The position numbers were made by a program, and so were the translations under genes. A DNA stretch of 12,867 bases from Paracoccaceae bacterium (GTDB taxonomy: Bacteria; Pseudomonadota; Alphaproteobacteria; Rhodobacterales; Rhodobacteraceae). Position 1 is the first letter of the stretch, and each line of letters opens with the position of its first letter. Shown piece by piece: positions 1 to 6,888 of this stretch. Location of the stretch: NCBI GenBank assembly GCA_024742655.1, contig JANSYB010000016.1, positions 1 through 12,867 on the forward strand. The letters run 5' to 3'. Under the pieces are notes generated by a model, which ran no database searches, was not told where the DNA came from, and saw only the letters and a program-made list of their open reading frames with translations.

Positions 1-21
1 CACACTGTCGACCCCGAGGCC

Positions 22-804
22 ATGCAGGCCTTTGGCCGCCAGGTGGATTTCGGTCTGACCGCAAAGGATTACGCGCACCACCGTGCGGGGTTTCCGCCTG
101 CATTCTTCGACTGTCTGTCGGCGCGCGGCTATGCGATCCGGGGTCAGGATGCTCTCGATCTGGGGACCGGCACCGGCACGGTGGCGCGCGGGCTTGCCGG
201 ACTGGGCCTGCAGGTCACCGGCCTCGACCCGTCATTAAGCCTGATGCAACAGGCCGCCCGTCTCGACCGCGAAGCAGGCGTCGAAGTGATCTATCGCGAG
301 GGTCGGGCAGAAGACACCGGCGCGGCGAGCGCAAGCGCCGATCTGGTGACCGCCGGTCAGTGCTGGCACTGGTTCGACCGTCCCGCGGCGGCGCAAGAGA
401 CCGCACGCGTGCTACGGCCCGGTGGGCGGCTGATCATCGCGCATTTCGACTGGCTGCCCCTGCCCGGCAACATGGTCGAGGCCACCGAGGCGCTGATCCT
501 TCGCTACAATCCGGACTGGGCCGGGGCCGGTGGATCGGGCATTTATCCGGCCTGGACCCACGACATGGCCGCGGCGGGGTTCGAAGACATCGAAACCCTG
601 TCGTTCGACCTCGAACAGCCCTATTCGCATGTGGCATGGCGCGGACGCGTGCGTGCCAGTGCCGGTGTCGCCGCCTCGCTTGGCAAGACGGAAACCGAAC
701 GGTTCGACGCGGATCTGGCCGCCCTTTTGAAGGCGCGTTTTCCCGATGACCCGCTGGGGGTGCCACATCGGATCTGGCTGGCGACCGGCCGCCGCGCGAC
801 ATGA
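22..804 (+). CDS. Class I SAM-dependent methyltransferase (type 11, trans-aconitate methyltransferase-like)
   Basis: This is predicted to be a cytoplasmic methyltransferase that moves a methyl group from S-adenosylmethionine to an unidentified small molecule. The 260-residue protein has the Rossmann-fold motif I DLGTGTG at 46-52, the acidic residue ending strand 2 at D69 (GLDPS), the motif GRAED at 94-98 and the late motif RVLRPGGRLII at 129-139. The segment QCWHWFD at 113-119 matches the HWF(D) signature seen in TMT1/trans-aconitate-type methyltransferases. Length fits the family. The frame is open to the window edge (no stop from position 1), and the GAGG at 15-18 lies too close to the ATG at 22 to be a clear ribosome site, so the true start could lie upstream. 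The fold is secure; the substrate is unknown. It is 141 bp from dprA, with a regulatory stretch between. Confidence 0.85.
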   Translation: MQAFGRQVDFGLTAKDYAHHRAGFPPAFFDCLSARGYAIRGQDALDLGTGTGTVARGLAGLGLQVTGLDPSLSLMQQAARLDREAGVEVIYREGRAEDTGAASASADLVTAGQCWHWFDRPAAAQETARVLRPGGRLIIAHFDWLPLPGNMVEATEALILRYNPDWAGAGGSGIYPAWTHDMAAAGFEDIETLSFDLEQPYSHVAWRGRVRASAGVAASLGKTETERFDADLAALLKARFPDDPLGVPHRIWLATGRRAT

Positions 805-843
805 CAAGGCGCGCGGAGCCGGGGTGACGGCCCCCTGACAGGC

Positions 844-881
844 GAAGAATCCGGGAAATTTCGAAATGAATGCGATTCTTC
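844..881. repeat. Nested 38-bp interrupted dyad upstream of dprA
   Basis: GAAGAATC at 844-851 is a perfect inverted match to GATTCTTC at 874-881. The 10-bp palindrome ATTTCGAAAT at 858-867 sits exactly in the middle, so both dyads share the centre between 862 and 863. The two 6-bp spacers are not symmetric. There is no T-run after the right arm, so it does not look like an intrinsic terminator for the methyltransferase. A protein operator, or a structured 3' end, is an inference. Confidence 0.6.
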
Positions 882-889
882 CATTCTGG

Positions 890-906
890 TTTACCGCCCA
901 TTAACC
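890..906 (+). promoter_or_regulatory. CtrA-like binding site upstream of dprA
   Basis: TTTACC at 890-895 and TTAACC at 901-906 are direct repeats with an 11-bp period. This gives TTTA-N7-TTAA, one mismatch from the alphaproteobacterial CtrA consensus TTAA-N7-TTAA. It lies about 40 bp upstream of the dprA start codon. CtrA control of competence genes including dprA is known in Rhodobacterales such as Rhodobacter capsulatus. The site is seen in the sequence; its use by CtrA is inferred. Confidence 0.55.
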
Positions 907-945
907 AACAGTGCCGTATCCCTGATCCTGCAAGCAGGCGGAGGC

Positions 946-2097
946 ATGATGCCCGAGGATACACATCCTTCCACTCACCCCCCACTCCCACTCACCACGG
1001 AAGATGATCGGGTCTCGTGGCTCCGTCTGCTTCGCTCCCGTCGGGTTGGTCCCTCGACGTTTCACCGGCTGATGAACGAACACGGATCCGCCGCTGCCGC
1101 ATTGCAGGCTTTGCCTGACGTGGCGCGCAAGGCCGGGGTCGAGGATTACGCCCCCTGCCCCGTCGGCGTGGCCGAGGCCGAATTGACCGCGGCCCAGAAC
1201 GCCGGGGCACGTATGATCCGCCACGGCACGCCGGAGTATCCCGAGGGCCTTGCCGGGCTTTCGGATGCCCCCCCGCTTCTTTGGGCGATGGGCGATCCGT
1301 CGGTGTTGACCAAACCCATGATCGCGCTGGTCGGCGCGCGCAATGCGTCCTCGCTTGGCCTGCGCATGGCCCGCGGATTGGCGACCGAATTGGCGCAAAA
1401 CGGCATGGTCGTCGTCTCGGGCCTGGCGCGCGGGATAGACACCGCCGCGCATATGGCCGCGCTCGAGGGCGGCACGATCGCGGTCATGGCAGGCGGCGTC
1501 GACGTCATGTACCCGGCCGAGAACACGCAATTGGCCGAGCAGATCGCCCAAACCGGGCTGCGCCTGTCGGAGCAGCCCATGGGCATGGTTCCGCGCGCAC
1601 GTCATTTCCCGGCCCGCAACAGGATCATCAGCGGGCTGGCGCAGGCCGTCGTGGTGGTCGAGGCAGCCGCGAAATCCGGCTCTCTCATCACCGCACGCAC
1701 GGCTCTTGACCAGGGGCGCGAGGTGCTGGCCGTGCCCGGTCACCCGTTCGATGCGCGCGCCTCGGGGTGCAACATGCTGATCCGGGACGGCGCCACGCTG
1801 GTGCGCCGGGCCGAGGACGTGATCGAGGCGCTGCCGGCGGCACGGGCCGGCGCCTCCGAACAAGCCGAGATGCCGCTGGACCCCGAGACTTGCGAACGGC
1901 CGCCCCGCACCCTTGCCGATACCGCCGCCCTGCACCGACAAATCCTTGATCGGCTGGGTCCCTCGCCCGTGGCCGAGGATCAACTGATCCGCGATCTGTC
2001 CGTCCCCGCCGCACAGGTGGCCCCCGCTCTGACCGACCTGGAACTGGACGGCCAGGTCCGGCGCCACGCGGGCGGGCTTGTGTCTCTGAACACCTGA
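946..2097 (+). CDS. dprA: DNA-processing protein DprA
   Basis: DprA (Smf) binds incoming single-stranded DNA in the cytoplasm and loads RecA onto it during transformation. In Rhodobacterales it also serves uptake of gene transfer agent DNA. The 383-residue protein has an N-terminal helical region (about 20-100) and then the DprA Rossmann fold (about 105-310). That fold contains ALVGARNAS at 127-135, SGLARGIDTAAH at 158-169, FPARNRIISGL at 221-231, the segment from SGSLITARTALDQGREV to VPG at 244-265, and SGCNMLIRDGA at 273-283. The C-terminal 60 residues look like the DprA winged helix. Length matches full-length family members. The start is ATG 946 or 949; GGAGG at 940-944 is very close to both, and 949 is slightly better spaced. 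A CtrA-like site and a nested dyad precede it. Confidence 0.97.
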   Translation: MMPEDTHPSTHPPLPLTTEDDRVSWLRLLRSRRVGPSTFHRLMNEHGSAAAALQALPDVARKAGVEDYAPCPVGVAEAELTAAQNAGARMIRHGTPEYPEGLAGLSDAPPLLWAMGDPSVLTKPMIALVGARNASSLGLRMARGLATELAQNGMVVVSGLARGIDTAAHMAALEGGTIAVMAGGVDVMYPAENTQLAEQIAQTGLRLSEQPMGMVPRARHFPARNRIISGLAQAVVVVEAAAKSGSLITARTALDQGREVLAVPGHPFDARASGCNMLIRDGATLVRRAEDVIEALPAARAGASEQAEMPLDPETCERPPRTLADTAALHRQILDRLGPSPVAEDQLIRDLSVPAAQVAPALTDLELDGQVRRHAGGLVSLNT

Positions 2098-2208
2098 AAG
2101 GGGCACCGGCGATGGTTTCTGCCGGATCTGATTTCCCTGCTTTAGCGGTCGCTCACAGGCGGCCTGCGGGCACTCATCGCGTCAGCCGCGACGATCCGCG
2201 CGCAGACC

Positions 2209-2652
2209 TCACTCGGCAACGCCGGTGCAGTAATCGGAAATCACGGCGCGGTAGTCGCGGCAAAGCGGCCCCCAGGCAAACCAGACATCCGTGGCCCCGA
2301 AGGCATAGTGCACCGCGACCCAGGTCTCGCCTGATTTCCTGTAAAGGACCTGGATCTCGCTCACGTCCATCCAGCCCTCGGCCTGACCGCGCCGCACCAT
2401 TGGGGTTTGACCCGCAACGATCGCCCCGCCACCCGGTCTTTGGGCATGGAGCATGGCGAAGGCCACATCACCCGCGCGGCGCAGTTCATGCACCACGAAC
2501 TGCACCAGCGCGCCCAGGTTCCACTCGGCATGCGGGCGGATCGCATCCATCAGCGCCGCGCGGGTCGCGGTTCCGCGCGCCGGTTCTTCCCAGGCGCGGG
2601 CCGGTGAAACAGGTATCAGACAGGCTAGGCAAAGGATGATGAGGGCGCGCAT
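2209..2652 (-). CDS. Small exported protein of unknown function
   Basis: I do not recognise this 147-residue protein. The N-terminus has a signal peptide: a short basic start, the hydrophobic run LIILCLACLIPV, then SPARA before WEEP, with probable signal peptidase I cleavage after residue 20. The mature part of about 127 residues contains the segments NLGALVQFVVHELRRAGDVAF and YAFGATDVWFAWGP and ends with two cysteines (PLC...DYC) that could form a disulfide in the periplasm. The start at 2652 is preferred over an upstream ATG at 2703 because GGAG lies 6 nt before it and the signal peptide begins there. It is transcribed against dprA and topA and diverges from topA across 139 bp. The long plus-strand frame over the same bases has Arg/Pro-rich shadow composition. 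Confidence 0.75.
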   Translation of the reverse strand: MRALIILCLACLIPVSPARAWEEPARGTATRAALMDAIRPHAEWNLGALVQFVVHELRRAGDVAFAMLHAQRPGGGAIVAGQTPMVRRGQAEGWMDVSEIQVLYRKSGETWVAVHYAFGATDVWFAWGPLCRDYRAVISDYCTGVAE

Positions 2653-2658
2653 GACGAT

Positions 2659-2662
2659 CTCC
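2659..2662 (-). promoter_or_regulatory. Ribosome binding site deciding the start of the exported small protein
   Basis: On the minus strand GGAG is followed by a 6-nt spacer and then the ATG whose first base is 2652. It supports this start over the in-frame ATG 51 nt upstream. Confidence 0.65.
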
Positions 2663-2721
2663 GAGTGCCGCGTCAGATTGCGCCCGATCGCCGCCCCACG
2701 CAACCGTGCTCTGCGCCATCA

Positions 2722-2751
2722 TTGACATTCCCTCTTGTCAGCACACATGTT
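2722..2751 (+). promoter_or_regulatory. Possible topA promoter
   Basis: A perfect -35 hexamer TTGACA at 2722-2727 is followed 18 bp later by CATGTT at 2746-2751, a weak -10 (3 of 6 matches). It lies 41 bp before the topA start codon. The -35 overlaps an inverted repeat, TGACA-N8-TGTCA (2723-2740), that could act as an operator. The -35 is seen directly; promoter activity is inferred. Confidence 0.4.
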
Positions 2752-2780
2752 GCGCCGCCATAAGTCGCGCTCCGAGTCGA

Positions 2781-2786
2781 AAGGAA
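2781..2786 (+). promoter_or_regulatory. Ribosome binding site deciding the topA start
   Basis: AAGGAA lies 5 nt before ATG 2792. It favours this start over the in-frame ATG at 2735, which would add 19 residues ahead of the conserved beginning MPVVVVESPAKAKTI. Confidence 0.7.
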
Positions 2787-2791
2787 TTTGC

Positions 2792-5296
2792 ATGCCCGTC
2801 GTTGTCGTCGAGTCCCCGGCCAAGGCCAAGACAATCAACAAGTATCTGGGACCCGATTACACGGTGCTGGCCTCTTATGGACATGTCCGGGACCTGCCGC
2901 CCAAGGACGGATCCGTCGATCCCGAGCATGATTTCGAGATGAAATGGGAAGTGGGCGTCGACAGCCGCAAGCATATCAAGGCGATTGCAGATGCTCTGAA
3001 AGACGATAACGCCCTGATCCTTGCCACCGACCCCGATCGCGAGGGAGAAGCGATCAGCTGGCACCTCGAAGAGGCTCTGCGCAAGCGCAAGGTCATCAAG
3101 AAGGACACGCCGGTCAGCCGCGTGGTGTTCAACGCGATTACCAAATCGGCCGTGACCGAGGCGATGCAGAACCCGCGCGAAGTGGATGCGCCGCTCGTCG
3201 AGGCCTACCTGGCGCGACGTGCGCTGGACTACCTGGTGGGCTTCAACCTGTCGCCGGTGCTGTGGCGCAAACTGCCCGGTGCGCGCAGCGCGGGACGGGT
3301 GCAATCGGTCTGCCTGCGCCTGATCGTCGAACGCGAGATGGAGATCGAGGCGTTCAAGCCACGCGAATACTGGTCGGTAAAGGCCGTGCTGGGCACCCCG
3401 CGCGGGCAGGACTACGAGGCGCGGCTGACGGTGCTGGCGGGCAAGAAGCTCGACAAATACGACATCGAGAACGAAACACAGGCCGAGTTGGCCGTGCAGG
3501 CGATCAACAGCCGCGACCTGACCGTGAATTCGGTCGAGGCCAAACCCGCGAGCCGCAACCCCGCGCCACCCTTCATGACCTCGACCCTGCAGCAGGAGGC
3601 CAGCCGCAAGTTCGGCATGGGCGCGCGCCAGACGATGAGCGCGGCACAGCGCCTCTACGAGGCCGGCCTCATTACCTATATGCGGACCGACGGGATCGAT
3701 ATGGCCCCCGAGGCCGTGCATGCCGCGCGCGACGCGATCGCGGACCGGTACGGCAAGGAATACGTCCCCGCCAGCCCGCGCATGTACAAGAACAAGGCCA
3801 AGAACGCGCAAGAGGCGCATGAATGCATTCGCCCCACCGACATGACGCGGGACGCCGCCGCCATCAAGGTGGCCGATCCCGATCAGCGCAAACTCTATGA
3901 CCTGATCTGGAAACGCACGCTGGCCTGCCAGATGGAAGCGGCCCGGATGGAGCGCACGACGGTCGAAATCGGCAGTGCCGATGGCCAGGTCGGCCTGCGC
4001 GCCACCGGGCAGGTGATGCTCTTCGACGGGTTCATGCGTGTTTATGAAGAAGGCCGCGACGACGCGGTCGTCGACGATGATGACAAGCGCCTGCCGCAGA
4101 TCATGCAGGGTGAGGCCGCTGACAAGCGCAGCGTCAATCCGGAACAGCATTTCACGCAGCCGCCGCCGCGCTATACCGAGGCAACGCTGGTCAAGCGGAT
4201 GGAAGAGCTGGGCATCGGCCGGCCGTCGACCTATGCCAGCATCGTCACCACGATCCAGGACCGCGAATATGTCCGTAAGGACAAGAACCGCCTGATCCCC
4301 GAGGACAAGGGCAGGATCGTCACGATCTTCCTGTTGAACTTTTTCCGCAAATACGTGGGTTACGAGTTCACCGCCAACCTGGAAGAGGAACTGGACGTCA
4401 TCAGCGCGGGCGAGGCCGACTATAAAAAGGTGCTTGCTGATTTCTGGCGCGATTTCTCGGCCGCGATTGCCGAAACCTCGGAACTGCGTATCACCGAAGT
4501 GCTGGATGTGCTGGACGATGCGCTGGCGCCGACGCTCTATCCCCCGCGCGAGGATGGCAAGGATCCGCGCGAATGCCCGCTATGCGGAGAGGGCAACCTG
4601 CATCTGAAAACCTCGCGGACCGGCGGCTTCGTCGGCTGCTCGCGGTATCCCGAATGCCGCTACACGCGCCCCATCGGGGGCGACGCCAACGATGCCGGTG
4701 ACCGTGTGCTGGGCGAGGATGCCGGTGACGAGATTTCCCTGCGCTCCGGTCGGTTCGGCCCCTACGTGCAGCGCGGCGAGGCGACCGAAGACAACAAGAA
4801 GCCACCGCGCGCCTCGTTGCCCAAGGGCTGGGCGCCCGATGACATGGACCTTGAAAAGGCGCTCATGCTGCTGAACCTGCCGCGCGAAATCGGCCCCCAC
4901 CCCGAAGACGGCGAGATGGTCGAGGCGGGGATCGGCCGCTATGGGCCCTACGTCAAGCACGGCCGCGTTTACGCGAACATCAAGGAAGTCGACGAGGTCT
5001 TTACCATCGGCATGAACCGTGCGGTCGAGGAACTGGCCAAGAAGACCGCCCGCGGCGCGGGACGCGGCGCCGCCGCCAAGCCGCTCAAGGAGCTGGGCGA
5101 GCACCCCCAGGAGGGTGGCGCGGTCAACGTCATGGACGGCCGCTATGGCCCCTACGTGAAATGGAACAAGGTCAACGCCACGCTGCCCAAGGATGTGGAG
5201 CCGGCGGACGTAACGATGGACATGGCCGTGGAACTGATCGCCGAGAAGGCCGCCAAAAAGGGCAAGGGACGCAAGACCGCCAAGAAGTCGGCCTGA
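2792..5296 (+). CDS. topA: DNA topoisomerase I (type IA)
   Basis: TopA relaxes negatively supercoiled DNA by cutting one strand through a 5'-phosphotyrosine link and passing the other strand through. The 834-residue protein starts with the TOPRIM domain (VVVESPAKAKTINKYLG, then ATDPDREGEAISWHL). It continues into the type IA central domain with the catalytic tyrosine Y296 in LITYMRTDG. A four-cysteine zinc ribbon follows (C595, C598, C616, C622). Three C-terminal repeats contain GR(F/Y)GPYV, starting near residues 653, 715 and 783, and the tail is lysine-rich (KKGKGRKTAKK). This tail architecture, with one zinc ribbon then GRYGPYV repeats, is common in alphaproteobacterial enzymes. No key residue is missing. 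It converges on the lytic transglycosylase gene with 33 bp between the stop codons and no clear terminator. Confidence 0.98.
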   Translation: MPVVVVESPAKAKTINKYLGPDYTVLASYGHVRDLPPKDGSVDPEHDFEMKWEVGVDSRKHIKAIADALKDDNALILATDPDREGEAISWHLEEALRKRKVIKKDTPVSRVVFNAITKSAVTEAMQNPREVDAPLVEAYLARRALDYLVGFNLSPVLWRKLPGARSAGRVQSVCLRLIVEREMEIEAFKPREYWSVKAVLGTPRGQDYEARLTVLAGKKLDKYDIENETQAELAVQAINSRDLTVNSVEAKPASRNPAPPFMTSTLQQEASRKFGMGARQTMSAAQRLYEAGLITYMRTDGIDMAPEAVHAARDAIADRYGKEYVPASPRMYKNKAKNAQEAHECIRPTDMTRDAAAIKVADPDQRKLYDLIWKRTLACQMEAARMERTTVEIGSADGQVGLRATGQVMLFDGFMRVYEEGRDDAVVDDDDKRLPQIMQGEAADKRSVNPEQHFTQPPPRYTEATLVKRMEELGIGRPSTYASIVTTIQDREYVRKDKNRLIPEDKGRIVTIFLLNFFRKYVGYEFTANLEEELDVISAGEADYKKVLADFWRDFSAAIAETSELRITEVLDVLDDALAPTLYPPREDGKDPRECPLCGEGNLHLKTSRTGGFVGCSRYPECRYTRPIGGDANDAGDRVLGEDAGDEISLRSGRFGPYVQRGEATEDNKKPPRASLPKGWAPDDMDLEKALMLLNLPREIGPHPEDGEMVEAGIGRYGPYVKHGRVYANIKEVDEVFTIGMNRAVEELAKKTARGAGRGAAAKPLKELGEHPQEGGAVNVMDGRYGPYVKWNKVNATLPKDVEPADVTMDMAVELIAEKAAKKGKGRKTAKKSA

Positions 5297-5329
5297 ACGG
5301 CGCACTGCTTGACGGCACGCCCCGCGGGC

Positions 5330-6166
5330 TCAGTTCATCGCAAGGTTCAGCGCGCAGGCATCGGTGATCAGTTCCGGCTGCGTCTTGCAGAGTGCGCGCG
5401 CCACGGTAAAGGCGGCCAACACCTTGGGAACGTAATCACGGGTTTCGGCGAAGGGTGGCACGCCGTCATGCTTTTTTACGGCGTTCTCGCCGGCGTTGTA
5501 GCCCGCGAGCGCCAGAACCGCATCGCCTTCGAACTCCTTGAGAAGCCATTCAAGGTACGCGACACCGCCCTTGATGTTCTGCGCGGCGTCCAGACTGTCG
5601 TTGACGCCGAACCGCGCAGCTGTGGCCGGGATCAGCTGCATCAGCCCTTCGGCACCGGCCCCGCTGACCGCATTCGGCCGACCGCCGGATTCCACCGCGA
5701 TGACGGCAAGGACCAGCGCAGGCGACACGTCGGTCCCCACGGTCGCGCGCAGAATGTCGGCCCCGCGGGCGCGCGCGATATCCTGCAACACCTGAAGACG
5801 GGGACCGCGCACCGAGGCCCCGCCCGGCCCCTCGCCCAGATTGTCCAGGGCCATCCGCAAACGCGCGGCACCGTCCTCGTTCAAACCGGGTGACACTTTT
5901 GTCCAGAACCAGCCATAGGCGGCATTGACCGAGGGCACGTTGGGCGTGGTGTCCTCTGTAGCGGCGGGTTTGGCGGCCCGCTGCTCTTCGGGATCGATCT
6001 GAACGGTGATCAGTTTACCCTTCCCCGGCATGGGCGGCTTTCCCATCTTGAAGGTGAATTCGGGAAAAGGCGGCGGATCGCCAGCCAGAAGCGGCCCGGA
6101 CAGGCCGAAGCTGACGCCCAGCGCCATAAGAATCGTGAATCGCATGAAACCGGCCTGCTCTGCCAT
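5330..6166 (-). CDS. Exported lytic transglycosylase (SLT domain)
   Basis: This is predicted to cleave the MurNAc-GlcNAc bond of peptidoglycan in the periplasm, leaving a 1,6-anhydro end. The 278-residue protein has a signal peptide (FTILMALGVSFGLSGPLLAG), then a Pro/Lys-rich linker (about 30-80). The C-terminal SLT domain (about 145-255) has the catalytic glutamate E159 in AVESGG, the motif GLMQLIPATA at 174-183, the AGYNAGENAV motif at 221-230 and ETRDYVPKV at 241-249. Two late cysteines, C260 and C271, could pair. The start is uncertain: M1 (6166) has no ribosome site, and M8 (6145) has a weak AGCAGG upstream; both give a signal peptide. The gene is divergent from the Tad pilus locus across an AT-rich gap. 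A role in opening the wall for the pilus is plausible but inferred; general wall turnover is equally possible. Confidence 0.9.
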   Translation of the reverse strand: MAEQAGFMRFTILMALGVSFGLSGPLLAGDPPPFPEFTFKMGKPPMPGKGKLITVQIDPEEQRAAKPAATEDTTPNVPSVNAAYGWFWTKVSPGLNEDGAARLRMALDNLGEGPGGASVRGPRLQVLQDIARARGADILRATVGTDVSPALVLAVIAVESGGRPNAVSGAGAEGLMQLIPATAARFGVNDSLDAAQNIKGGVAYLEWLLKEFEGDAVLALAGYNAGENAVKKHDGVPPFAETRDYVPKVLAAFTVARALCKTQPELITDACALNLAMN

Positions 6167-6188
6167 TATTCTAATTTGCGTGGATTAT

Positions 6189-6365
6189 CTCAAAAGTGGC
6201 TCAAGTTTTCCAGCATTGTCTCCGACCCGGCAACAGACCGCAGCAAAAACGCAACCGGATATGCCTGAAAAACCTAGTAAATTACATGGCTCAAGATTTT
6301 AAAATTGTTCACTTTCATATATTTACAATTATTAACCAAGGAAATTAACGGCAACTCAAAAATGG
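6189..6365 (+). repeat. CTCAA-box direct repeats in the Tad promoter region
   Basis: TGGCTCAAG occurs twice, at 6197-6205 and 6287-6295, each closely followed by TTTT. CTCAAAAGTGG at 6189-6199 and CTCAAAAATGG at 6355-6365 match at 10 of 11 positions. The two leftmost CTCAA cores are 11 bp apart, one helical turn. The region has no gene. Repeated boxes on one strand suggest a regulator-binding array, but no regulator is identified. Confidence 0.4.
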
Positions 6366-6370
6366 TTATA
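6322..6370. promoter_or_regulatory. AT-rich Tad upstream region with CtrA-like half-sites
   Basis: This lies in the 341-bp gap between the divergent transglycosylase and flp genes. The stretch 6270-6370 is strikingly AT-rich against a GC-rich genome. It holds TTTAC at 6322-6326, TTAACC at 6332-6337, TTAACG at 6345-6350 and, on the minus strand, ATAACCATT (plus positions 6361-6369). These resemble CtrA half-sites (TTAACCAT), but the spacing between TTAA cores is N9, not the canonical N7. A 10-bp palindrome ATTTTAAAAT lies at 6296-6305. CtrA-dependent pilin transcription is known in Caulobacter. Use here is inferred; AT-rich-DNA silencers such as MucR-type proteins are an alternative. Confidence 0.4.
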
Positions 6371-6456
6371 AAGCTGCCTAATTCCTGCCCGAATCCACTG
6401 GCTATATCTGCTCATACCGCAACGGCAGCGGGCCATGAGAGAGGCGGCCCACCAAG

Positions 6457-6473
6457 TTGGCGAAGCGGTTGTA
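6457..6473 (+). promoter_or_regulatory. Weak sigma-54-like element ahead of flp pilin 1
   Basis: TTGGC at 6457-6461 and TTGT at 6469-6472 have the -24/-12 spacing of an RpoN promoter (GG-N10-GY). The -12 GC is GT here and the CACG portion is absent. The predicted start would fall near 6483, leaving a leader of about 25 nt before the start codon. This is a tentative match. Confidence 0.2.
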
Positions 6474-6494
6474 AACCTTAGTATCTGATCCTTT

Positions 6495-6500
6495 GGAGGG
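6495..6500 (+). promoter_or_regulatory. Strong ribosome binding site of flp pilin 1
   Basis: GGAGGG is followed by a 7-nt spacer and ATG 6508. It sets the start at MIKFIKKF rather than at the in-frame ATG 6493, which precedes the ribosome site. It is much stronger than the site of the second pilin. Confidence 0.75.
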
Positions 6501-6507
6501 ACCAACC

Positions 6508-6696
6508 ATGATCAAGTTTATCAAAAAATTCCGCAAGGAAGAAGACGGCGCCGTGACTGTTGACTGGGTCGTTCTGACCGCAGCTGTCGTGGGCCTGGGC
6601 GTTGCCGGCGTTTCGACCGTGCAGGGCGGCGTTGACACGCTGGCCACCAGCATCGAGACCGGTGTTGGCACCAAGACGGTGAGCAACGGCGACTAA
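6508..6696 (+). CDS. flp: Flp-type (type IVb) pilin, first copy, with Asp-Trp motif
   Basis: This is the likely major subunit of the Tad pilus. The 62-residue prepilin has a basic leader (K3, K6, K7, R9, K10) ending at G14, the expected prepilin peptidase site, then the mature start AVTVDWVVLTAAVVGLG, a single hydrophobic helix. The mature protein would be 48 residues. In typical Flp pilins the residues at +5/+6 after cleavage are Glu-Tyr; here they are Asp19-Trp20, a conservative but uncommon change shared by the second copy. The C-terminus TKTVSNGD is also shared. The strong ribosome site and leading position suggest high expression, and a hairpin follows the stop. The Flp assignment rests on size, leader, helix and the cpaB-F neighbours, not on a canonical motif. 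Confidence 0.85.
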   Translation: MIKFIKKFRKEEDGAVTVDWVVLTAAVVGLGVAGVSTVQGGVDTLATSIETGVGTKTVSNGD

Positions 6697-6723
6697 TAGT
6701 CAGCTGACGTTCAACGATGCACT

Positions 6724-6751
6724 TGGCCGCGGATCGTACGATTTGCGGCCA
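6724..6751 (+). terminator. Long near-perfect hairpin after flp pilin 1
   Basis: The arm TGGCCGCGGATCGT (6724-6737) pairs along its whole length with ACGATTTGCGGCCA (6738-6751). Two adjacent pairs are G-U wobbles in RNA, giving about 12 pairs and a GUAC loop. The flanking T-run is short (ATTTG), so termination would be partial. Its place 27 nt after the flp stop suits an attenuator or a 3' mRNA-protecting hairpin. Confidence 0.6.
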
Positions 6752-6851
6752 TTTGCATTCCAGAGGCAGAAAAACAGGCGTGCAAAACAGTAACGGCTGG
6801 TGACCCCCTGAAATGCGAACTGGTCATATTTATGCCATTTTCTTTCGCAAT

Positions 6852-6876
6852 CTTGGATGTGTCCAAGCCCAATTGG
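6852..6876 (+). promoter_or_regulatory. Inverted repeats just upstream of flp pilin 2
   Basis: CTTGGA-TGTG-TCCAAG (6852-6867) is a perfect 6-bp inverted repeat with a 4-nt loop. It is followed at once by the palindrome CCAATTGG (6869-6876), 12 nt before the start codon. The TTGG and CCAA segments could pair in alternative ways. It could be a leader hairpin limiting translation or an operator; neither is shown. Confidence 0.4.
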
Positions 6877-6888
6877 TGCGAGTAAGAT

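Noticed and set aside
815..840. Terminator after the methyltransferase (GGGG/CCCC hairpin)
   Set aside because: The stem is short and not followed by a T-run.
901..2106. Open frame of 401 codons on the minus strand opposite dprA
   Set aside because: Shadow of dprA; Gly/Arg/His-rich translation and no credible start.
2112..2639. Plus-strand frame of 175 codons between dprA and topA
   Set aside because: Its product is Arg/Pro/Ser-rich without a fold, while the opposite strand has a signal peptide and a well-spaced ribosome site.
2738..4150. Open frame of 470 codons on the minus strand opposite topA
   Set aside because: Shadow of topA caused by GC-biased codons; no domain or start signal.
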